NCBI GenBank assembly: GCA_024223125.1
Contig: JAAEOP010001013.1
Location: forward strand, 1 to 8,089
Source: Chloroflexota bacterium
GTDB lineage: Bacteria > Chloroflexota > Anaerolineae > Promineifilales > Promineifilaceae
Direction: 5' to 3'
DNA: 8,089 nt
Of the stretch, positions 1-4,775 are shown piece after piece. The notes under the pieces were generated by a model, which saw nothing but the letters and a program-made list of their open reading frames with translations, was not told the origin of the DNA and searched no databases. The position numbers were made by a program, and so were the translations under genes. Numbering within the stretch: the first letter of the stretch is position 1; every line of letters begins with the position of its first letter.

Positions 1-523
1 CGCATCATCTGACAAACCGTTCTGTGATGGAACGCACAAAGAGATCAACTTTGATGGCGCTATAACAGCAGAGAATAACAGGTTTGAAGAGCGCAAAATT
101 GTCCATGAGGGCGGCACAGGCATCGTGGTCAAACGGGATTATTCGCTCTGCTCAGAGGTCGGTTTTTGTGGTCATCGACTGGCGAATATCAAAGAGCTGA
201 CCAAGCAGACTGATGATTCGATTGTACGTGCACAAGTGATGGCGATGATTGAGCGTTGCCCATCTGGCTCGTACACCTATGCATTGGACGCTGATTCGGC
301 CGATATTGAGCCTGACTTTCCCCAGCAAATCGCAGTGACGACCGAGATGACCTCCGAAGGCACAATCGCCGGCCCATTGTGGCTGACTGGCAATATCTTA
401 GTCGAACGTGCAGACGGCGAAACGGTCGAAACGCGCAGCCGGGTTACACTTTGTCGCTGTGGCAAATCAGAAAACAAGCCATTTTGTGATGGTACACACC
501 GCGCCATACATGCACAAGAATAA
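1..523 (+). CDS. CDGSH iron-sulfur protein (CDGSH - divergent 4Fe-4S - CDGSH), 5' truncated by window edge
   Basis: The frame is open from base 2 to the TAA at 521-523, giving 173 visible residues; the true start lies left of the window. An in-frame GTG at 125 is not the start, because a CDGSH half-motif (KPFCDGTH, visible residues 5-12) precedes it. The middle (about 43-95) carries three cysteines (C50, C56, and C86 in RCPSG) and resembles the divergent Fer4_19-type single-cluster domain. The C-terminus has a complete CDGSH signature, CRCGKSENKPFCDGTH (151-166), whose ligands C151, C153, C162 and H166 fit a 2Fe-2S cluster bound by three Cys and one His. CDGSH proteins hold redox-active, labile 2Fe-2S clusters and are implicated in electron or cluster transfer; the substrate here is unknown. 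The protein is probably soluble and cytoplasmic. No operon partner is visible: the next gene is 194 bp away. Confidence 0.88.
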   Translation, partial: ASSDKPFCDGTHKEINFDGAITAENNRFEERKIVHEGGTGIVVKRDYSLCSEVGFCGHRLANIKELTKQTDDSIVRAQVMAMIERCPSGSYTYALDADSADIEPDFPQQIAVTTEMTSEGTIAGPLWLTGNILVERADGETVETRSRVTLCRCGKSENKPFCDGTHRAIHAQE

Positions 524-566
524 ACTAACCTTGAAGCAACGATACAGAGATCACGGCTGAGACGTT

Positions 567-596
567 GAGTTCGCTGAGTTCGCTGAGTTCGCTGAG
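567..596. repeat. 9-bp tandem repeat, 3.3 copies
   Basis: The unit GAGTTCGCT occurs three times in perfect tandem (567-575, 576-584, 585-593), followed by a partial GAG. It lies in the 194-bp spacer (524-717) between the CDGSH gene and the SDR gene. The rest of the spacer has loosely similar words on the opposite strand (CGCAGAG, CACAGAG at about 651-680). It looks like a degenerate short-repeat tract rather than a coding or RNA gene. No terminator with a T-tract is seen there. Confidence 0.8.
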
Positions 597-704
597 ATTT
601 ATGTGTGACACGGAGACGATTTGATGCAAGACTCCACCACGAACCATCAATTTCTCTGTGTCATCTGCGACTCTGCGGTTTATACCTGAACAGTTACTAT
701 ATAC

Positions 705-710
705 GAGGAG
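705..710 (+). promoter_or_regulatory. Ribosome binding site deciding the SDR start
   Basis: GAGGAG lies 7 nt before the ATG at 718 but only 1 nt before the in-frame ATG at 712. Normal Shine-Dalgarno spacing therefore selects 718. Confidence 0.75.
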
Positions 711-717
711 AATGATC

Positions 718-1464
718 ATGAAACTGAAAGACAAAACGGCCGTCATCACAGGCGGTAGCAGTGGGATCGGCCTTGCAGTCGCCAATGCCTTCAGGCGCGA
801 GGGAGCCAGCGTCGTTATCTTCGGGCGCAACCCTGACACCCTAGCCGCCGCAGAACGTCAGCTCGGTGACTCAGTCCTCGCTGTTAGGGGGAGCGTTACC
901 CACCTGCCCGACCTTGAGCGTCTCTTCGAAATGAGCGCCGAGCGATTCGGCAAGGTCAACCTGCTCGTCGCCAACGCAGGCGGTATCAACTTCACACCAC
1001 TCGGGCACACGACTGAAGAGGAGTTCGACAAGGCAAGCGACCTCAACTTCAAAGCCGCCTTCTTTACCATTCAAGCCGCACTACTCCATCTTGGCGACGG
1101 AGCTTCGGTGATCATCACCGGCAATGCGCTGACATCAACCCCAGTTGTCGGACCATCGGTAGCAATAGCGGCCAAAGCAGCGGTCAAATTGCTGGCACGC
1201 ACCTTCGCCGTCGAGCTCGCACCTCGCGGGATCAGAGTCAATGTCTTGAGTCCAGGTCCGACTGCCACGGGCGCTCCCACTCCTAGTGAGATGTCCGACG
1301 AAGTGAGTGATCGGATCACGAAACGGATTCCTCTGGGACGATGGGGCAAGCCACAAGACATCGCGAAAGCGGCCGTGTTTCTGGCCAGTGACGACTCCTC
1401 CTTTGTAACCGGAGATGACCTGCATGTAGGCGGCGGCATTGGCATGGGCTGGGTTCCCTACTAA
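718..1464 (+). CDS. Short-chain dehydrogenase/reductase (SDR) family protein with replaced catalytic Ser/Tyr
   Basis: The protein has 248 residues, typical of classical SDRs. A Rossmann dinucleotide-binding fold is clear: TGGSSGIG at residues 11-18, the NAG motif at 86-88, the helix Asn at N110, and the late SPGPTATG segment (178-185) that follows the active-site helix. The C-terminal part (LGRWGKPQDIAKAAVFLASD, 206-225) is also standard. The classical Ser...Tyr-x3-Lys active site is not intact: only K153 remains. The position four residues before it is A149 (codon GCA, 1162-1164) rather than Tyr, and the usual Ser position is N136. The protein may therefore bind NAD(P) without classical SDR catalysis, or use another acid. 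The ATG at 718 is chosen over upstream in-frame starts at 658 and 712 by its GAGGAG site. It converges on the recombinase gene with a 4-nt stop-codon overlap. The substrate cannot be assigned. Confidence 0.88.
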   Translation: MKLKDKTAVITGGSSGIGLAVANAFRREGASVVIFGRNPDTLAAAERQLGDSVLAVRGSVTHLPDLERLFEMSAERFGKVNLLVANAGGINFTPLGHTTEEEFDKASDLNFKAAFFTIQAALLHLGDGASVIITGNALTSTPVVGPSVAIAAKAAVKLLARTFAVELAPRGIRVNVLSPGPTATGAPTPSEMSDEVSDRITKRIPLGRWGKPQDIAKAAVFLASDDSSFVTGDDLHVGGGIGMGWVPY

Positions 1465-2450
1465 GGGACGCTGCTGGGACGATGAAGGCGATCGAGATTA
1501 TTGGCGGCAAGTGCTGTCAACTTTGCATTTGTTTCGCGCCAGGTAATTTTGGACAATCCCAGTTTTTGCCGGATATCGTCCGGTTCCTCTTTGGCTCTGA
1601 AATCACGCAGGGCTGACACCCAACGCATATTTTCAAAAGAGATCAAACCGCGCGTCACGCCGGCGCCGTCTCCTATATCCCGCAAAATATATTCCAGATT
1701 GCGAGCGGTACAGGTAAAAAGGGTGTCGGGGGGACTGTATTGGATTAGGTACTCATCCAACACGTCCAGCCATTGCGGGTCTAAAGGCAGCTTGCGCTCT
1801 TTGTAACGCATATTGGGGTTGGCATAACGCACAAACAGCATCGGTTCATCGGTGTTGCTGTGGTCAATGTGGTTGGGGATAATTGCCATTGCTTCCCCTT
1901 TTTTGATGCCGGTTTTTAGCAGCAGGGTGAGCAGGAGATACGGCCGTGCATCTGCTTTCTTGCCAAATTCACCGACCCGCATTTGTTGGGCCACAACCTG
2001 TGCTCTACTAACTTCGTCTTCGCTGGGCAAGGTGGGCAGCGGACTTTTAACGCTTCGTTGGATAACGGCGTTGGCGGGATTGTCTGGCAGAACGGCCGAT
2101 TCATGCAGCCAGCCAAAAAAGACCTTCAAGGTTGTCACCCGGCGGGCGTATGATTTGGGGCTACAGGGAACACCGCGTTCGTACAGCAGCCAGTTAAGAA
2201 AATCATTCAAATCTTTTGTGCCAATCTGGTTCACCGGCTGTCCAATTCCCAGATATTTACCCAGTAAGCGCACATCGCTGGCAAACGCCTTCACTGTGTT
2301 CAAGGCAAACCCTTCATCCCGCATATGGGTTTCAAAAGCGCCTAAGGCAGCCTGTAGAGAGGCGTCCGGTTTGACGGGGGGAATTACTTCATCTTCGGCC
2401 GGGGGTAGTTCATTTTCTGGGATCAAATGTTCTTGTAGATTATCGTTCAT
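1461..2450 (-). CDS. Tyrosine recombinase/phage integrase-fold protein, catalytically degenerate
   Basis: A 329-residue protein. Residues about 30-125 form a SAM-like core-binding domain of the XerC/D type (phrases such as FALNTVKAFASDVR and the FFGWL region). Residues about 145-310 follow the recombinase catalytic fold, with the LLLTLLLKTG strand-helix landmark at 172-181. The active site is eroded. Arg I of the usual TGLRxxE is K183 (TGIKKGE, 180-186). The His of HxLR is E273, with R276 kept. The His of LGH is L299 (LGLS, 297-300). The nucleophilic Tyr position, nine residues on, is about N308. K220 could be the beta-hairpin Lys. Strand cleavage is thus unlikely, while DNA binding may persist. 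The start is supported by AAGGAG 5-7 nt upstream. No att-like repeats or partner transposition genes are seen. Its frame is undisturbed, arguing for retention rather than decay. Confidence 0.85.
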   Translation of the reverse strand: MNDNLQEHLIPENELPPAEDEVIPPVKPDASLQAALGAFETHMRDEGFALNTVKAFASDVRLLGKYLGIGQPVNQIGTKDLNDFLNWLLYERGVPCSPKSYARRVTTLKVFFGWLHESAVLPDNPANAVIQRSVKSPLPTLPSEDEVSRAQVVAQQMRVGEFGKKADARPYLLLTLLLKTGIKKGEAMAIIPNHIDHSNTDEPMLFVRYANPNMRYKERKLPLDPQWLDVLDEYLIQYSPPDTLFTCTARNLEYILRDIGDGAGVTRGLISFENMRWVSALRDFRAKEEPDDIRQKLGLSKITWRETNAKLTALAANNLDRLHRPSSVP

Positions 2451-2454
2451 AATA

Positions 2455-2461
2455 TCTCCTT
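2455..2461 (-). promoter_or_regulatory. Strong Shine-Dalgarno for the recombinase-like gene
   Basis: On the minus strand AAGGAGA stands 4 nt before the ATG (2450-2448), a near-perfect ribosome binding site that fixes the start. Confidence 0.8.
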
Positions 2462-2480
2462 TCTTCGTATAGACAATGAG

Positions 2481-2509
2481 AGATTAGAACATTTGGCCGA
2501 TTTTGTCAA
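2481..2509 (-). promoter_or_regulatory. Candidate sigma70-type promoter of the recombinase-like gene
   Basis: On the minus strand a perfect TTGACA (-35, 2509-2504) is followed after 17 nt by TAATCT (-10, 2486-2481), which is a weaker match. Transcription would begin about 24 nt before the start codon, leaving room for the Shine-Dalgarno. Confidence 0.5.
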
Positions 2510-2522
2510 GCTAGACTTATTC

Positions 2523-2555
2523 AGACCGGTGAGGTTTTTAAGACCTCGCCGATCT
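2523..2555. repeat. Imperfect inverted repeat in the divergent promoter region
   Basis: The 13-nt arms AGACCGGTGAGGT (2523-2535) and ACCTCGCCGATCT (2543-2555) are complementary except for one mismatch and one G-T pair, with a 7-nt loop. It sits midway between the minus-strand -35 (2504-2509) and the candidate plus-strand promoter (from about 2555). It has no adjacent T-tract, so it is not an intrinsic terminator. It could be an operator shared by the divergent genes or a copy of a dispersed intergenic repeat. Confidence 0.6.
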
Positions 2556-2582
2556 TACAATTATTTAACCATATGTTACAAT
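2555..2582 (+). promoter_or_regulatory. Candidate promoter giving a leaderless transcript
   Basis: TACAAT (2577-2582) is a 5/6 match to the -10 consensus. The possible -35, TTACAA (2555-2560, 16-nt spacer), is weak. Initiation about 7 nt after the -10 would fall on or next to the A of the ATG at 2590. The only Shine-Dalgarno-like word, AAGG, is 1 nt from the ATG and too close to work. Confidence 0.4.
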
Positions 2583-2589
2583 TCAAGGT

Positions 2590-3192
2590 ATGAATTTACT
2601 TGAATTATTAAAGTTGGAAGCTGTGATGCAAGGGTTGCTTGATGAAGAGACAAAGATAGACCCGGCCGCAGCTTTTACATTGGTGCGGGACATGCCTTAT
2701 TTACGGGCCAGTTCTCGTGAGCCGGAGACAATTATTCGTGAGTGGCGGGGCACTTGTTCGGGTAAACATTATTTGCTGAAGGCTTTGTTTGCGGAACTGG
2801 GGCTGTATTCTCATTTGATTGCTTGTACGGTGGAATTGCAACTTGATCCTGACCAGTTTTCGAATAATTTGCGGGATATTCTGGAGGCGTCCAACGGCCG
2901 TTTTGTAGATGTTCATAATTATCTATTGTTGCAGTTGGCAGAGGGGGAGATGGTTGTGGATGCCACCTGGCCTTTGCTAACAAAAGCGCTGGGTATGATA
3001 GTGAACGAAACCTTTACATTGGGTCAAGATCAGAAGATTGCTTATGCGCCTACGCAAACGTGGATTGTGCCGGAAGATGGTGATCCACAGGCGTTTAAGG
3101 ATGAATTGTTGCAAGCTCATTTTACGGCCGAGGAATTAGCGTCTCGTGATGCCTTTATTCAGACATTGAGCCAGATGTTGTGGCATGGTTAG
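2590..3192 (+). CDS. Transglutaminase-like (Cys-His-Asp) superfamily protein
   Basis: A 200-residue soluble protein without signal peptide or membrane segment. It has the ordered triad of the transglutaminase-like/papain-fold superfamily: C56 in RGTCSGKHYLL (53-63), H109 in FVDVHNYLLL (105-114), and D124 in VVDATWP (122-128). The spacings (53, then 15 residues) fit this fold. Members cleave or rearrange amide bonds as proteases, deamidases or transglutaminases; the substrate here is unknown. The last about 35 residues are a charged helical tail. The start at 2590 has no usable Shine-Dalgarno and may be leaderless. The stop is 12 nt before the ATG of the ABC ATPase gene, so the three plus-strand genes 2590-4740 probably form one operon. 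Its name should stay generic; an arylamine N-acetyltransferase relationship is possible but the length is short for that. Confidence 0.72.
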   Translation: MNLLELLKLEAVMQGLLDEETKIDPAAAFTLVRDMPYLRASSREPETIIREWRGTCSGKHYLLKALFAELGLYSHLIACTVELQLDPDQFSNNLRDILEASNGRFVDVHNYLLLQLAEGEMVVDATWPLLTKALGMIVNETFTLGQDQKIAYAPTQTWIVPEDGDPQAFKDELLQAHFTAEELASRDAFIQTLSQMLWHG

Positions 3193-3204
3193 TACAAATT
3201 GGAA

Positions 3205-3930
3205 ATGACATCCCCACGATTTCAGGTCCTAAACTTATCGTTAGTACGCAACGGCCGTCCTGTGCTGCACGATGTAAATATGTGTGTAAATGTTGGGGAG
3301 ATTGTCTGCTTACTTGGCCCCAGCGGTAGCGGCAAAAGCAGTTTACTTCGTTGTCTCAACCGGCTAACTGAACCGCCCCCTAATACCATTTTCCTCAATG
3401 GGCATGATATTACGACACTGGACGTGGTGGCTTTGCGGCACGAAGTGGGAATGGTCTTCCAAAAAGCGGCTCTTTTCCCCGGTACAGTTGCCAATAATAT
3501 TGCTTACGGGCCGCAGTTAGACGGCCGACCCCTTTCTCCAACTGAGATGACCGAACTGTTGGCATTGGCTGACTTGTCGCCTGACTATGCCCAACGGCCG
3601 ATCGGCGAACTATCCGGTGGTGAAGCCCAACGAGTCTCTATTGCCCGTACGCTGGCCAACCACCCCGATTCCCTTCTTCTGGATGAACCAACTAGCGCTT
3701 TAGACCCGGCCGGCCGCCGTCATGTGCGGGAGACCATCGAGAAACTACGTCAGGAGCTAGGGTTGACTGTTATCTGGGTGACGCATTACATGGAGGAGGT
3801 GCTGGAAGTGGCTGACCGGGTGTATTTGTTGCTAGACGGCCGTATCGCCGACGAAGGTACTCCTGAGCATTTGCTAGGTCCAGACAGCCACCACAAAACG
3901 GCTGATTTTGCCTCCGGCCACCTTGAATAA
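3205..3930 (+). CDS. fetA: ABC transporter ATP-binding protein, FetA/YbbL type
   Basis: A 241-residue ABC ATPase with every nucleotide-binding motif: Walker A GPSGSGKS (38-45), Q-loop Gln86 in VFQKAALFPGTV, signature LSGGEAQR (136-143), Walker B SLLLDE (156-161) with catalytic E161, D-loop SALDP (164-168), and switch His194 in VTH. It would act at the inner face of the cytoplasmic membrane. The identification as FetA rests mainly on the next gene, a FetB/UPF0014 permease; in E. coli FetAB exports iron and helps resist oxidative stress, and the plant STAR1/STAR2 pair confers aluminium tolerance. The metal here is inferred only. The ATG at 3205 is preferred to an in-frame TTG at 3199. The Shine-Dalgarno is poor (TTGGA very close), so translation coupling to the preceding gene, 12 nt upstream, is likely. 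Six CGGCCG sites fall in it. Confidence 0.85.
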   Translation: MTSPRFQVLNLSLVRNGRPVLHDVNMCVNVGEIVCLLGPSGSGKSSLLRCLNRLTEPPPNTIFLNGHDITTLDVVALRHEVGMVFQKAALFPGTVANNIAYGPQLDGRPLSPTEMTELLALADLSPDYAQRPIGELSGGEAQRVSIARTLANHPDSLLLDEPTSALDPAGRRHVRETIEKLRQELGLTVIWVTHYMEEVLEVADRVYLLLDGRIADEGTPEHLLGPDSHHKTADFASGHLE

Positions 3931-3944
3931 CTTACCTAACCCAC

Positions 3945-3949
3945 AGGTG
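3945..3949 (+). promoter_or_regulatory. Shine-Dalgarno of the FetB-like gene
   Basis: AGGTG lies 5 nt before the ATG at 3955. The 24-nt gap from the ATPase stop codon contains no terminator, supporting co-transcription. Confidence 0.55.
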
Positions 3950-3954
3950 TCTCC

Positions 3955-4740
3955 ATGCTAGAAAACATCCCCCTCGATCAACTATCCCGCATATTGGCGG
4001 CATTTGCTTTGGTCTTATTAGCGGCGATTATTTCCCGTTGGCAAAAATTGGATTTGGAAAAGGATATTTTAACCGCGTCTATTCGCGCTTTTATCCAGCT
4101 TATTGCCATTGGTTATGCCCTTACCCTGATCTTTGACCTTGATAGTCCGTTTGCTATTCTATTTCTTTTGACGGTGATGACGTTGATTGCCGGGTACACG
4201 GCCGGAAAGCGAGGCCAGGGCGTCCCCCAATCAGGACGAGTCGCCTTGTTGTCTATTGGTTTTGGCGCGGCGTTGACTCTGGGTCTGCTGGTAGGATTGG
4301 GTGTTTTTGAGTTTACGTCCCAGCAAATTATCCCCATTGCCGGGATGGTGATTGGGAACTCGATGAATGTTTGTTCATTGGTGATGGGACGAGTGCGGGA
4401 TGAGATTAACGGCCGTGCCCCCGAAATTGAAGCCGCGCTGGCATTGGGCGCCACCGGCCGCAAAGCAGCCCACACCTACTTACGCACAGCCCTCCACGCC
4501 GGCATGACCCCCATCGTAGACAGTACCAAAACAGTAGGTCTCATCCAACTGCCCGGCGCGATGACGGGTATGATTTTGGCCGGGGCTTCACCACTAGAGG
4601 CGGTACAGTTGCAAATTATTGTTATGTATATGCTTATTGGTGCGGCTTCCTTCACCGGTTTGGCTACAGTCTGGCTGACGTATCGTCAATTCTTTACCGT
4701 TAATCAGCAGTTGGCGTTGCCCCCTGACCGTAATCCGTAA
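3955..4740 (+). CDS. fetB: UPF0014 / FetB (YbbM) family metal-export ABC permease
   Basis: A 261-residue polytopic membrane protein of the usual family length, with about six to seven hydrophobic segments (roughly 10-28, 40-60, 65-82, 96-118, 122-143, 197-212, 219-242). Family landmarks are the IRAFIQLIAIGYAL block (43-56), IPIAGMVIGNSMN (126-138), EAALALGAT (159-167), the cytoplasmic coupling stretch LHAGMTPIVDS (180-190), and GLIQLPGAMTGMILAG (195-210). It pairs with the upstream ATPase as a complete exporter (FetAB; iron in E. coli). The last codons and the stop lie inside a 7-bp tandem repeat (CCGTAAT), so the RNP C-terminus is probably repeat-derived and dispensable. It converges on the DUF2079 gene with a 35-bp gap that holds no clear terminator. 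Confidence 0.88.
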   Translation: MLENIPLDQLSRILAAFALVLLAAIISRWQKLDLEKDILTASIRAFIQLIAIGYALTLIFDLDSPFAILFLLTVMTLIAGYTAGKRGQGVPQSGRVALLSIGFGAALTLGLLVGLGVFEFTSQQIIPIAGMVIGNSMNVCSLVMGRVRDEINGRAPEIEAALALGATGRKAAHTYLRTALHAGMTPIVDSTKTVGLIQLPGAMTGMILAGASPLEAVQLQIIVMYMLIGAASFTGLATVWLTYRQFFTVNQQLALPPDRNP

Positions 4741-4755
4741 TCCGTAATCCGTTAT
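4728..4755. repeat. 7-bp tandem repeat CCGTAAT, four copies, spanning the fetB stop codon
   Basis: Perfect units lie at 4728-4734, 4735-4741 and 4742-4748, and a fourth with one change (CCGTTAT) at 4749-4755. The fetB TAA (4738-4740) is inside the second unit. Copy number is likely to vary between strains, with little effect on the protein since the frame ends in the second unit. Confidence 0.85.
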
Positions 4756-4775
4756 CCGAATACGGAACACAAATC

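Noticed and set aside
125..523. Complete CDGSH gene starting at GTG 125
   Set aside because: The frame is open to base 2 and encodes another CDGSH half-motif before this codon, so the gene is truncated by the window rather than starting here.
658..717. N-terminal extension of the SDR from GTG 658 or ATG 712
   Set aside because: Neither has a usable ribosome site, and the SDR fold starts normally with MKLKDKTAVITGG at 718 after GAGGAG.
1461..2450. Integrase of an active prophage or integron
   Set aside because: The catalytic residues are missing, and no att-like direct repeats, tRNA target or phage genes are visible in the window.
1852..2472. 206-codon plus-strand frame opposite the recombinase gene
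   Set aside because: It is Ser/Arg-rich with no recognisable domain, and it mirrors a well-supported minus-strand gene with promoter and ribosome site.
2523..2555. Intrinsic terminator
   Set aside because: The stem has a mismatch and a wobble pair, and no T-tract follows on either strand; it also lies between divergent starts, where a terminator is not expected.
3199..3204. TTG start two codons before the ABC ATPase ATG
   Set aside because: It adds only two residues and has no better ribosome site; the ATG at 3205 is the simpler choice.
4113..4475. 120-codon minus-strand frame opposite fetB
   Set aside because: It has no motif and lies wholly within a clear family permease; it is a shadow frame.
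4741..4775. Bidirectional terminator between fetB and the DUF2079 gene
   Set aside because: Only a 4-5 bp CCGT/ACGG pairing is possible and there is no T-tract.
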